Source: Bradyrhizobium diazoefficiens (lineage in GTDB: Bacteria > Pseudomonadota > Alphaproteobacteria > Rhizobiales > Xanthobacteraceae). Taken from it: a stretch of 64,000 nt of DNA. Below are positions 38,327-46,689 of this stretch, one piece after another. Position numbers and translations under genes: made by a program. The stretch lies in assembly GCF_016616885.1 (NCBI RefSeq), contig NZ_CP067102.1, positions 3,624,501-3,688,500 on the forward strand, given 5' to 3'. The stretch's first letter is position 1. Each line of letters starts with the position of its first letter. The notes beneath the pieces were generated by a model. The model did no database searches. It worked only from the letters and a program-made list of their open reading frames with translations, and had not been told where the DNA came from.

Positions 38327-38635
38327 ATGTCCGTCACCGTCTTCATCCGCTACCAGCTCGATCCCTTCAAGCGCGCGCAGTTCGAGGAATACTCAAAACG
38401 CTGGCTTACCATCATCCCGAAATGCGGCGGCGACCTGATCGGCTATTTCATGCCGCATGAGGGCACCAACAACATCGCGTTCGCGCTGATCACGTTTGAG
38501 AGCCTCGCCGCCTACGAGGCCTATCGCGCGCGGCTGCGGCAGGATGCCGAAGGGATGGCGAACTTCCATTTCGCCGAGGACAATAAATTCATCCTCGCCG
38601 AAGAGCGCACCTTCCTCCGCAAGGTGGTAGTGTAG
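38327..38635 (+). CDS. NIPSNAP family protein
   Basis: This dimeric ferredoxin-like barrel protein of 102 residues matches [49 protein letters not shown] near the start and [19 protein letters not shown] start at ATG 38327 with AGAGGAG upstream. Function in bacteria is not established; relatives are often near monooxygenases. An ABM-domain gene follows 25 bases later, probably in one operon. Confidence 0.92.
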   Translation: MSVTVFIRYQLDPFKRAQFEEYSKRWLTIIPKCGGDLIGYFMPHEGTNNIAFALITFESLAAYEAYRARLRQDAEGMANFHFAEDNKFILAEERTFLRKVVV

Positions 38636-38660
38636 GCCACCAACGATTGAGGAGCCGCCC

Positions 38661-39011
38661 ATGATCGCCGTGATTTTTGAAGTCTGGCCCAAGCCCGAGC
38701 ATCGCCAGGACTATTTCGACCTCGCGGCCGATCTGAAGCCGATCCTGCAAACCATCGACGGTTTCATCTCGGTCGAGCGGTTCGAAAGCCTGACCGAGAA
38801 GGGCAAGATCCTGTCGCTGTCATTCTGGCGGGACGAGGCCGCCGTCGCAGCCTGGCGCAACACGATGGAGCACCGCCGCACGCAGGCCAAGGGCAGGGCG
38901 CAGATTTTTGCCGACTATCATCTGCGCATCGCGAGCGTGGTGCGCGACTACGGCATGAACGATCGCGAGCAGGCGCCGAAGGACAGCCGCGCCGTGCACG
39001 ACGCGCACTAG
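38661..39011 (+). CDS. Antibiotic biosynthesis monooxygenase (ABM) domain protein
   Basis: The 116-residue product has the ABM dimeric-barrel pattern: MIAVIFEVWPKPEHRQDYFDLAADLKPIL, GFISVERFESL and SLSFWRDEAAVAAWRN near residue 55. Such proteins oxidise quinones or polyketides without cofactor, or bind heme. It lies 25 bases after the NIPSNAP gene and 51 bases before a PEP mutase-family gene, in what looks like a three-gene unit controlled near the ArsR-type regulator. Confidence 0.92.
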   Translation: MIAVIFEVWPKPEHRQDYFDLAADLKPILQTIDGFISVERFESLTEKGKILSLSFWRDEAAVAAWRNTMEHRRTQAKGRAQIFADYHLRIASVVRDYGMNDREQAPKDSRAVHDAH

Positions 39012-39062
39012 CAGTCATGAAAACGCGTGCCTATCTCTGCGCGGCCAACAAGGGAGAGAAAC

Positions 39063-39872
39063 ATGCATGTGACAACTGCTGACAAGCGCGCGACGTTCAG
39101 GAAGATGCACGAGAGCGGCTGCTTCATCCTGCCCAATCCGGTCGATGTCGGGGGCGCCAAGGCGTTGCAGCATCTCGGTTTCAAGGCGATCGCGTCGTCG
39201 AGCGCGGGCTTTGCCTGGACCATCGGCAAGGCCGACAATCACGTCACCGTCGAGGACGTCTGTCAGCATCTGGCAGCATTGAGCTCGTCGGTCGATATCC
39301 CCGTGAACGCGGATTTCGAGGGCGGCTTCGCGGTCGAGCCGGACAAAGTCGCTGACAATGTCGCGCGCGGCGTGCGCACCGGCGTTGCCGGCCTCTCGAT
39401 CGAGGATTCCACCGGCGACAAGGACAAGCCGATCTACGAGCACGCGCTCGCGGTCGAGCGCATCAAGGCCTCGCGCAAGGCGATCGGCGACAGCGGCACG
39501 CTGCTGGTCGGCCGCTGCGAAGCGTATCTCTGGGGCGTCACCGATCTCAAGCTCGTCATCGACCGGCTCACCGCCTACGCGGATGCCGGCGCCGACTGCC
39601 TTTACGCGCCCGGCCTGAAGACGCGCGAGGACATCGCCGCGGCGGTGAAGGCGGTGCATCCAAAGCCGTTCAACCTGCTGATCGGCGGCTCCGGGCTGTC
39701 GTTGAAGGAAGCCGAAGATCTCGGCGTGCGCCGGATCAGCGTCGGCGGCTCGCTTGCGCGGGCCGCCTGGGGCGGCTTCATGCGCGCGGCGAAGGAGATG
39801 GCGGAGAAGGGGACGTTCGGCGAGCTTGCCAGCGGGTATCCCGGCGGCGAGCTCAACAAGATGTTCAGCTAA
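39063..39872 (+). CDS. Isocitrate lyase / PEP mutase family protein
   Basis: This TIM-barrel C-C lyase superfamily member has 269 residues from ATG 39063. It shows GCFILPNPVDVGGAKALQHLGFKAIASSSAG near residue 18, the metal-binding segment VNADFEGGF near 80, GLSIEDSTGD near 108 and GRCEAYLWG near 142. Substrate could be an oxaloacetate-like or 2-methylisocitrate-like acid; the KKCGH-type Cys loop of true isocitrate lyase is not present. It follows the NIPSNAP-ABM pair. Confidence 0.9.
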   Translation: MHVTTADKRATFRKMHESGCFILPNPVDVGGAKALQHLGFKAIASSSAGFAWTIGKADNHVTVEDVCQHLAALSSSVDIPVNADFEGGFAVEPDKVADNVARGVRTGVAGLSIEDSTGDKDKPIYEHALAVERIKASRKAIGDSGTLLVGRCEAYLWGVTDLKLVIDRLTAYADAGADCLYAPGLKTREDIAAAVKAVHPKPFNLLIGGSGLSLKEAEDLGVRRISVGGSLARAAWGGFMRAAKEMAEKGTFGELASGYPGGELNKMFS

Positions 39873-39878
39873 ACGAAA

Positions 39879-39905
39879 AGCGGCGGGACTCATCGTCCCG
39901 CCGCT
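39879..39905 (+). terminator. Terminator-like hairpin after the PEP mutase-family gene
   Basis: A perfect 11-bp stem (AGCGGCGGGAC and GTCCCGCCGCT) with a 5-base loop starts seven bases after the stop codon. No T-run follows, but the AAAAG before it would give a partial U-run on the minus strand. It could protect the 3' end or act as a weak terminator in either direction. Confidence 0.5.
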
Positions 39906-39921
39906 GTCGCATCCGCTCGGT

Positions 39922-40041
39922 GTCATGCTCCGCGAAGGCGGGGCATCCAGCACGCCGAGGCCTATCGATCAATCACCGCCGTCTCGGAGTACTGGATCGC
40001 CCGGTCCTAATGCGCAATTGCGCATAAGGCCGGGCGATGAC
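39922..40041. repeat. Compound palindromic repeat, GCCCCGC/CGCCCGG family copy 2
   Basis: The element runs from GTCATGCTCCGCGAAGGCGGGGCATCCA to a second half with TACTGGATCGCCCGG, an inner TGCGCAATTGCGCA palindrome, and CCGGGCGATGAC. The two halves are in the reverse order to those at 28310-28444. It lies between two convergent genes. Confidence 0.8.
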
Positions 40042-40051
40042 GGCTCTGGTG

Positions 40052-40444
40052 TTACTTCGCACCGTCAGACGGAGTCTGCGTATCCGGGGCCGGCTTGCTC
40101 GGCGCAGCGCCCGTGGTCACGCCCGGCGCGGCATTGTTGCGCGGCGTCACGTCACGCATGCCGGGAGGTGCGGCCGGGTTGGCAGGTTGCGTCTGCTGCG
40201 CGGTCTGGCTAGCAGGCGTATTGCTCGCCTGATTGCCCGTGCCGGTGTTGTTCAAGCCATAGAACACGGCACCCAGCACCAGGGCGACAGCCACCGCGAA
40301 CAGAGCGATCCTACCGCTGGAGGCGGGGCCTTCGCCCAGCTCGGGATCGGCCTGAAGGTCGGAATCCCGACGCGCCGCGCGAAGGTACTCATCGTCCGCG
40401 AGGTTCGGGCGGTACGGATCGTTGGGAAAACGGTCGTCAGCCAT
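40052..40444 (-). CDS. Single-span membrane protein with Pro/Ala/Gln-rich periplasmic tail
   Basis: I do not recognise this 130-residue product. From the ATG at 40444 it has a charged N-terminus with DRFPNDPYRPNLADDEYLRAARR, one membrane span (ALFAVAVALVLGAVFYGL) near residue 55, and a disordered tail rich in Asn, Thr, Gln, Pro and Ala. Topology should be N-in, C-out. The divergent neighbour is a TRIC-like channel gene. No catalytic motif is visible. Confidence 0.78.
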   Translation of the reverse strand: MADDRFPNDPYRPNLADDEYLRAARRDSDLQADPELGEGPASSGRIALFAVAVALVLGAVFYGLNNTGTGNQASNTPASQTAQQTQPANPAAPPGMRDVTPRNNAAPGVTTGAAPSKPAPDTQTPSDGAK

Positions 40445-40607
40445 CGATTGGGTCTCCTCGTTGATTGCACCCCGACAACCCGTGGATGCGAGGTTCTGTT
40501 CCGCCTGCGTTATGCTTTCGTCGGATGTTGCCCTCACGCCGGGAATCGGGAACCTGTTCATTTGGGAACCTCGCGGTGGTTCCACCGAGGAAAGAGGGAA
40601 CACGGCG

Positions 40608-41252
40608 ATGTGGAGCCTGCCGCCGAGCGATAGCGTGCTGCATTTCCTCTCCCTGGTCGCGGTGGCCGCGCAGGGCATGACCGCCGCGCTCGCCGCCGGC
40701 CGACGCAGCATGGATTGGCTCGGGGTCTGCTTCCTCGGCTGCATCACCGCGCTCGGTGGCGGCACGCTGCGCGATCTCTTCCTCGGGCACTATCCATTGG
40801 CCTGGGTGCAAAACCCGATCTATCTCGCGCTCGCGGGCGGCGCCGCCTTCCTTACCATCCTGTTCGCGCGCCTCGTGCACCGGCTGAAGCTCGCCTTCAT
40901 CGTGCTCGATGCGATCGGCCTCGTGATCTTCACCATGACCGGCTGCGACGTCGCCTGGCAGATGGATGCCTCGCTGCCGATCGTCATCGTCTCCGGCATG
41001 GTGACAGGCTGCGCCGGCGGCGTGTTGCGCGACGTGCTCTGTAACGACGTGCCGCTGCTGTTCCGCTCGGAGCTCTATGCCAGCGTCTCGGTGGTGACCG
41101 GCCTGTTCTATGCCACGGCGTTCGGATTGAACATCAACGCCGAACTCTGGACCGTCCTGACCTTCGTCCTCGGCATCAGCCTGCGCCTGCTCGCGGTGCG
41201 CTACAAATGGGAGATGCCGAAGTTCGTATTCACGGGAGATGAGGAGAAGTAG
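40608..41252 (+). CDS. TRIC/UPF0126 family membrane protein
   Basis: The 214-residue inner-membrane protein has six or seven hydrophobic spans in two related halves. Each half has a GGGTLRDL- or GGVLRDVL-type Gly-rich motif (LGGGTLRDLFLGHYPLAW near residue 48 and CAGGVLRDVLCNDVPLLF near 132). This double motif is typical of bacterial trimeric intracellular cation channel homologues, which may pass K+ or, in some reports, glycine. ATG 40608 is preceded by AAAGAGGG. It is divergent from the preceding hypothetical gene. Confidence 0.92.
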   Translation: MWSLPPSDSVLHFLSLVAVAAQGMTAALAAGRRSMDWLGVCFLGCITALGGGTLRDLFLGHYPLAWVQNPIYLALAGGAAFLTILFARLVHRLKLAFIVLDAIGLVIFTMTGCDVAWQMDASLPIVIVSGMVTGCAGGVLRDVLCNDVPLLFRSELYASVSVVTGLFYATAFGLNINAELWTVLTFVLGISLRLLAVRYKWEMPKFVFTGDEEK

Positions 41253-41259
41253 CCCTCCG

Positions 41260-42471
41260 CTACGGCTCCTGTCCGCGCGCCTTCGCCACCTGCGCAGGCG
41301 TCACCAGCGGACCGGCGTTGCCCCAGGAGTTGCGGATGTAATTCGTCACCGCCGCGATCTCGTCGTCGGACAGTTGCTTGGCATAGGGCGGCATCTCGCC
41401 GGTGTTCGGCGCCCGCGGCGTCGTCATGGTGTGGGCGCCGTCGAGGATGATGCGCAAGGTCGAGGACGGGTTGATCGATTGCAGCAGCGCGTTCGCCGGC
41501 AATGGCGGATAGATGCGCGGCGCGCCGGAGCCGTCCGCTTCATGGCAGGCGATGCAGAATTTTGCGTAGACCGCCTGGCCCGCTTTCATCTCGGCCTCAT
41601 CGGGCGGTGTCACGATGGTCTCGCGACGCGCCGGCGGCAGGCTCTTCAGGTACACCGCTATCGCGCGCACATCGGCATCGCTCATTCTCGAGGTCGAATT
41701 GACGATCACCTCGGCCATCGGACCGTCGGCATGGCTCTTGGCGTTGCGGCCGCTCTGCAGATATTCGGTGATGTCGTCCGCACTCCACGACTGCAATCCG
41801 GTCCGTGCGGCGCCGTCGAGCCGCGGCGCGTACCAACCGCCGAGCTCGCTGCCTGACAGCGCCTGCGCGGTCTTGTCCGCGCCAAAATAGTTTTTTGGCG
41901 TGTGGCAGGCGCCGCAATGGCCGAGCCCGGTGACGAGATAGCCGCCCCTGTTCCAGGCCGCGCTCTTGCTCTGGTCCGGCTCGAACAGGCCGGGTGTGAA
42001 GAACAGCAAGTTCCAGGCTCGCATCAGGCTGCGATGGCCGAATGGCCAGCGCAGCTCCGGCGGCTTGTTGCGGTTCGCGACCGGCGCGAGCGTACCGAGA
42101 TAGGCGCGGATCGCGAGCGTGTCGTCCTTGGTCATGTGGGTGAAGTAGGGGTAGGGGAAGGCCGGGTAGTAAAGCGAGCCATCCGGCGCGGTGCCAGTGC
42201 GCACGGCGCGGGTGAAGTCGGCGTCCGACCAGGCGCCGATTCCGGTGTCGCGGTCCGGCGTCAGATTCGGCGCATAGATGGCGCCAAAGGGCGTGCCGAT
42301 ACGCTTGCCGCCGGCGAACGGCTTTGCGGGATCGGCGGTGTGGCAACCTGCGCAGTCGCCGGCCTCGACCAGCGACTTGCCGTGGGCGATCAGCTCGGGC
42401 GAGGGCTCGGCGGCGAGGGCTGCACTCGAAACCGCACTGCACAAGACCAGACCAGCCAGAATCCTCCGCAT
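41260..42471 (-). CDS. Triheme c-type cytochrome (alcohol dehydrogenase subunit-like)
   Basis: The 403-residue periplasmic protein has a signal peptide (ILAGLVLCSAVSSAALAA) and three CXXCH heme sites: CAGCH at 40-44, CGACH near 188 and CIACH near 310. This three-domain layout matches the cytochrome subunit of membrane alcohol, aldehyde or gluconate dehydrogenases, which passes electrons to ubiquinone. The catalytic dehydrogenase subunit is not adjacent. It is convergent with the TRIC-like gene, with only 7 bases between stops. Confidence 0.93.
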   Translation of the reverse strand: MRRILAGLVLCSAVSSAALAAEPSPELIAHGKSLVEAGDCAGCHTADPAKPFAGGKRIGTPFGAIYAPNLTPDRDTGIGAWSDADFTRAVRTGTAPDGSLYYPAFPYPYFTHMTKDDTLAIRAYLGTLAPVANRNKPPELRWPFGHRSLMRAWNLLFFTPGLFEPDQSKSAAWNRGGYLVTGLGHCGACHTPKNYFGADKTAQALSGSELGGWYAPRLDGAARTGLQSWSADDITEYLQSGRNAKSHADGPMAEVIVNSTSRMSDADVRAIAVYLKSLPPARRETIVTPPDEAEMKAGQAVYAKFCIACHEADGSGAPRIYPPLPANALLQSINPSSTLRIILDGAHTMTTPRAPNTGEMPPYAKQLSDDEIAAVTNYIRNSWGNAGPLVTPAQVAKARGQEP

Positions 42472-42752
42472 CGTCGACCCTTCTTGCTGCGACTCATCAG
42501 CCCATTCGCATCATACGTGCGTCACGTCGTTTCGCGACGCCGGGCTATGGTGACACAAACTGAAAATCGCCAATCCCTTCCCGCCACGAAATTGCGTTTT
42601 TTTCCCGTCGCCGCGGACAGTCCAGATTTGTGATGCGCTGCGTTAAATATCCGACATAGAGTGGCGGAGGTGGTCGGCGCGCCCTAGCTAAAAACAACGG
42701 GCAGGCAACGGCTTAATCAGCAAGACCTGAGCAGGGCGGCAAAGGGGACAAC

Positions 42753-45700
42753 ATGGGCATCAACCAGGGTCCGATCAGTCTCGATCAAAAATACACCCAG
42801 GACACCGGCCATATCTTCACGACGGGCATCCAGGCGCTGGTCCGCCTGCCCATGGCCCAGATTCGCCGCGACCGCGCTGCAGGCCTGAACACCGCGGGCT
42901 TCATCTCCGGCTATCGCGGCTCGCCGCTCGGCGGCTATGACCAGCAGCTCTTCGCCGCGCGAAAGCACCTCGAGCAGTACAACATCAAGTTTCAGCCCGG
43001 CGTGAACGAGGATCTGGCGGCGACTGCCGTCTGGGGCTCGCAGCAGCTCAATCTCTCGCCCGGCGCCAAATATGACGGCGTGGTCGGCATCTGGTACGGC
43101 AAAGGCCCCGGCGTCGACCGCTGCGGCGATGTCTTCCGCCATGGCAACGCGGCCGGCTCGGCCAAGAACGGCGGCGTGCTGTGCCTCGCCGGCGACGACC
43201 ACGGCGCAAAGTCCTCGACCGTCCCGCATCAGTCCGACCACGCCTTCATCTCGGCGCTGATGCCGTATCTCTATCCCTCGAGCATCCACGAGATGATCGA
43301 GATGGGCCTGCTGGGCATCGCGATGTCGCGCTACTCCGGCTGCTGGGTCGGCATGAAGGTGATCACGGAGACTGTGGAGACCACCGCCGAGATCGACCTG
43401 ACCGACGAGATGAAGCCGTTCATCATCCCGCCGGATTTCGAGCTGCCGCCCGGCGGCCTCAATCTGCGCTGGCCCGACGACCGTTTCGAGCAGGACCGGC
43501 GTCTGCAGGACTATAAGGGCTTCGCCGCGATCGCCTTCGCACGTGCCAACAAGGTCAACCGCGTCACCATGGATAGCCCGAATGCCCGCTTCGGCATCAT
43601 GGCGTCAGGCAAGAGCTATGAGGACGTCCGCCAGGCGCTTCGCGAGCTCGGGATCACCGAGCAGGTCGCCGCCAAGATCGGCCTTCGCCTCTACAAGATC
43701 GGCATGCCGTGGCCGCTGGAGCCGGAAGGCGTGCGCCAGTTCGCGGTCGGGCTCGAGGAGATCTTCATCGTCGAGGAGCGCCGCGAGATCGTCGAGAACC
43801 AGGTCAAGCAGGAGCTGTTCAACTGGCGCGACGACGTCCGCCCGCGCATCGTCGGCAAGATGGACGAGCACGACAAGCGCTTCCTGACCTTCGCCGCCGA
43901 GCTCAGCGTCGCATCGCTTGCGACCTCGCTGACTGAACGTCTCCTTCGACTTAATCTCAACCCTGAAATCGCGGAGATGCTCCGCGCCAAGGCCGACTGG
44001 TTCAACGGCCGCCAGGCCACCCAGATGCAGGCGGTCGCGCCTGTCTCCCGCACCCCATATTTCTGCTCCGGCTGCCCCCACAACACATCCACAAAGGTCC
44101 CCGAAGGTAGCCGCGCCATGGCCGGCATCGGCTGCCACTTTATGGCGCTGTGGATGGATCGCTCGACCGAGACCTTTACGCATATGGGCGGCGAGGGCGT
44201 GCCGTGGGTCGGCATCGCGCCGTTCACCAACGAGAACCACATTTTTGCGAACCTCGGCGACGGCACCTATTTCCACTCCGGCCTTCTCGCCATCCGACAG
44301 GCGGTCGCCTCCAAGACCAACATCACCTACAAGATCCTCTACAACGACGCCGTCGCCATGACCGGCGGCCAGCGCCATGACGGCGATCTCTCGCCGCAGC
44401 AGATCACCTTCCAGCTCCACGCCGAAGGCATTCGCGAGATCTATTTGGTCTCGGAGACGCCCGATGCCTATCCGGCCGACACCATCGCGCCGGGCGTGAA
44501 GAAATATCATCGCGACGAGCTCGACAACGTCATGAAGATGTGCCGCGACTACAAGGGCACGTCGGCGATCGTGTTCGTGCAGACCTGCGCCGCCGAGAAG
44601 CGCCGCCGCCGCAAGCGCGGCCTGCTGGAGGATCCGGCGCGCCGCGTCATGATCAATCCGGCAGTCTGCGAAGGCTGCGGCGACTGCTCGGTGCAGTCGA
44701 ACTGCATCTCGGTCGAGCCGCTGGAGACCGAGTTCGGCCGCAAGCGCGCCATCAACCAGTCGTCCTGCAACAAGGACTATTCCTGCCTGAAGGGCTTTTG
44801 CCCGTCCTTCGTCACCATCGACGGTGGCGCGCCGCGCCATCGTGCGCCGGCGGAGCTTGCCGACATCGGCGCGCTGCCGGAGCCGGCCTCGCGTCCGGCG
44901 CTGGACAAGCCCTATAACATCGCGGTCGGAGGCGTCGGTGGCACCGGCGTGCTCACCATCGGCGCGCTGCTCGGCATGGCCGCGCATATCGAGGGCAAGG
45001 CCTCGATGATCCTCGACATGTCGGGCCTGGCGCAGAAGGGCGGGGCGGTGCTCAGCCATGTCCGCCTGTCGGATCATCCGGCCGAAGTGACGTGCTCGCG
45101 CATCGTCACCGGCACGGCGGACGTCGTGCTTGCCGCCGACGAGGTGGTCGCTGTCGCCAAGGACACGATCTCGCTCTGCGACAGCAGCCGCACCCACGGC
45201 ATCATCAACAGCCACGTCATTCCCACCGCCGACTTTGTCCTGAACCGCGACTTCAACTTCCAGACCCGCAAGCTGAATGGATTGCTGGAAACGGCGCTGC
45301 ACAAGGACTCCGTGTTCTTCGACTTCACCAAGCCGGCCGAGCAGCTGCTGGGCGACAGCATCGCCACCAACATGATGATGATGGGCTATGCCTATCAGAA
45401 GGGACTGTTCCCGTTGTCGGCGGAGTCGATCGAGCAGGCCATCGAGGTCAACGGTGTCGCGATCAAGATGAACAAGGAAGCCTTCCGCCTCGGCCGCCTT
45501 GCTGTCGCTGATCCCCAGCGCCTCGCCGACATGCTGAAGGGGACGGACGAGGTTGTTGCGCCGAAGACGCTGGACGCCATGACGCTCGACGAAGTCATCG
45601 AGCACCGCGCCAAGCATCTGACCGCCTATCAGAATAATCGCCTCGCCAAGCGTTACCGCAAGCTGGTCGACCAGGTGCGCGACGCCGCGGTGAAGGGCGG

Positions 45701-46244
45701 CTACGACGATGCGCTGCCGCGCGCGGTGGCGCTCAATTACGCAAAACTGCTCGCCTACAAGGACGAGTACGAGGTCGCGCGCCTCTTCACCGACGGCGCC
45801 TTCGCGCAACAGCTCCGCGACCAGTTCGAGGGCGACTACAAGTTCAGCTTCAACCTGGCCCCGCCGATATTGGCGTCCGGCGTCGATGCGCTCGGCCGCC
45901 CGAAGAAGCGCGCCTTCGGTCCGTGGATGCTGAATGTGTTCGGAGTGCTGGCAAAATTCAAATCCCTGCGCGGCACCCCGCTCGATATCTTCGGCCGCAG
46001 CGCCGACCGCAAGCTCGAGCGCGATTTGATCGTGGGCTACGAGAAGGACGTTGCCACCGTGCTCGGCCTGCTGTCGCCGCTCACGATCGACACCGCGGTG
46101 GAGTTGCTGTCACTGCCCGATCGCATCCGCGGCTACGGCCCGGTGAAGGAAAAAGCGGTCGCGGACGCCAAGGCCCGCTACGCCCAGCTCGCCGCCGACC
46201 TCGCCAGCCCGCCACCCGCGCCAAGGCAGATCGCAGCGGAGTAG
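42753..46244 (+). CDS. Fused indolepyruvate:ferredoxin oxidoreductase family protein (IorA-IorB fusion)
   Basis: This 1163-residue enzyme belongs to the family that oxidatively decarboxylates 2-oxo acids such as aryl pyruvates to acyl-CoA with TPP and ferredoxin. The N-terminal pyrimidine-binding domain has ISGYRGSPLGGYDQQL near residue 51. A TPP-binding domain follows with FCSGCPHNTSTKVPEGS near 435 and ILYNDAVAMTGGQRHDG near 530. A ferredoxin-like cluster CEGCGDCSVQSNC starts at about residue 639. The gamma-type domain begins near 730 with VGGVGGTGVLTIG. One long fusion is usual in Proteobacteria. It starts the catabolic cluster with the thiolase and hydratase genes. Confidence 0.94.
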   Translation: MGINQGPISLDQKYTQDTGHIFTTGIQALVRLPMAQIRRDRAAGLNTAGFISGYRGSPLGGYDQQLFAARKHLEQYNIKFQPGVNEDLAATAVWGSQQLNLSPGAKYDGVVGIWYGKGPGVDRCGDVFRHGNAAGSAKNGGVLCLAGDDHGAKSSTVPHQSDHAFISALMPYLYPSSIHEMIEMGLLGIAMSRYSGCWVGMKVITETVETTAEIDLTDEMKPFIIPPDFELPPGGLNLRWPDDRFEQDRRLQDYKGFAAIAFARANKVNRVTMDSPNARFGIMASGKSYEDVRQALRELGITEQVAAKIGLRLYKIGMPWPLEPEGVRQFAVGLEEIFIVEERREIVENQVKQELFNWRDDVRPRIVGKMDEHDKRFLTFAAELSVASLATSLTERLLRLNLNPEIAEMLRAKADWFNGRQATQMQAVAPVSRTPYFCSGCPHNTSTKVPEGSRAMAGIGCHFMALWMDRSTETFTHMGGEGVPWVGIAPFTNENHIFANLGDGTYFHSGLLAIRQAVASKTNITYKILYNDAVAMTGGQRHDGDLSPQQITFQLHAEGIREIYLVSETPDAYPADTIAPGVKKYHRDELDNVMKMCRDYKGTSAIVFVQTCAAEKRRRRKRGLLEDPARRVMINPAVCEGCGDCSVQSNCISVEPLETEFGRKRAINQSSCNKDYSCLKGFCPSFVTIDGGAPRHRAPAELADIGALPEPASRPALDKPYNIAVGGVGGTGVLTIGALLGMAAHIEGKASMILDMSGLAQKGGAVLSHVRLSDHPAEVTCSRIVTGTADVVLAADEVVAVAKDTISLCDSSRTHGIINSHVIPTADFVLNRDFNFQTRKLNGLLETALHKDSVFFDFTKPAEQLLGDSIATNMMMMGYAYQKGLFPLSAESIEQAIEVNGVAIKMNKEAFRLGRLAVADPQRLADMLKGTDEVVAPKTLDAMTLDEVIEHRAKHLTAYQNNRLAKRYRKLVDQVRDAAVKGGYDDALPRAVALNYAKLLAYKDEYEVARLFTDGAFAQQLRDQFEGDYKFSFNLAPPILASGVDALGRPKKRAFGPWMLNVFGVLAKFKSLRGTPLDIFGRSADRKLERDLIVGYEKDVATVLGLLSPLTIDTAVELLSLPDRIRGYGPVKEKAVADAKARYAQLAADLASPPPAPRQIAAE

Positions 46245-46259
46245 GGGGCGCGGATCTCG

Positions 46260-46345
46260 CAGGTGGGCAAAGGCGCAGCCGTGCCCACCATGCATCCGTA
46301 TTCGTGATGCGAGTGGTGGGCACGCTGCGCTTTGCTCCACCCTAC
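46260..46345. repeat. Palindromic repeat, GTGGTGGGCACGG family copy 2
   Basis: The left part CAGGTGGGCAAAGGCGCAGCCGTGCCCACC and the right part GTGGTGGGCACGCTGCGCTTTGCTCCACCCTAC share the core of 20724-20763. Together they form a larger inverted repeat around ATGCATCCGTATTCGTGATGC. It lies directly after the oxidoreductase gene. Confidence 0.75.
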
Positions 46346-46477
46346 GATTTCTCGTGTGAAATCAACCACCGTTCTACTGTGCATGGGGTTGTTTTCGACC
46401 AATATGGTTGTTCCGATAAAACGAATAATCGCTTGTGCCGTCGGGCAAAACACCCTTAGGATTTGGCTGGCGCTTCC

Positions 46478-46557
46478 GTCATTGCGAGCGAAGCGAAGCA
46501 ATCCAGAGCTGCATCCGCGGAGAGACTTCTGGATTGCTTCGCTACGCTCGCAATGAC
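46478..46557. repeat. Palindromic repeat, ATTGCGAGCG family copy 3
   Basis: GTCATTGCGAGCGAAGCG plus AAGCAATCCAGAG on the left and CTTCTGGATTGCTTCGC plus TACGCTCGCAATGAC on the right form a near-perfect inverted repeat of about 28 bp per arm. Confidence 0.92.
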
Positions 46558-46689
46558 GCGGAGAGAGCATCGCCTCACTTGCGCCCACCCGCTGCCCTCT
46601 CGCCCGACGGAATATTTCCGCGCTTGCCAAGCAGGCCACTGCGGTTCAGAAAAAAGAGCCAAGAAGAAACGCGAGCGGAGACCTCTGTT

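Larger units (their letters stand above)
46245..46689. other. Repeat-filled gap between oxidoreductase and thiolase genes
   Basis: This 445-base gap holds two palindromic elements (46260-46345 and 46478-46557). About 130 bases without a visible feature lie between them, and about 130 bases of leader lie before the thiolase. An open frame runs through the second repeat into the thiolase but carries no family sequence. A promoter for the thiolase operon should lie in 46560-46680. Confidence 0.6.

Noticed and set aside
42472-42752. Possible short gene in the gap between the cytochrome and the oxidoreductase
   Set aside because: The only frames there are short, lack ribosome sites and show no conserved pattern; the gap is best read as divergent promoter DNA.
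43605-45809. 734-codon open frame on the minus strand opposite the indolepyruvate oxidoreductase gene
   Set aside because: It lies entirely antisense to a well-supported gene, has no family pattern, and long antisense frames are expected in GC-rich DNA.
46435-46689. N-terminal extension of the thiolase frame through the repeat
   Set aside because: The extension translates a dispersed palindrome, and the TTG at 46690 has a ribosome-binding site and starts the family sequence.
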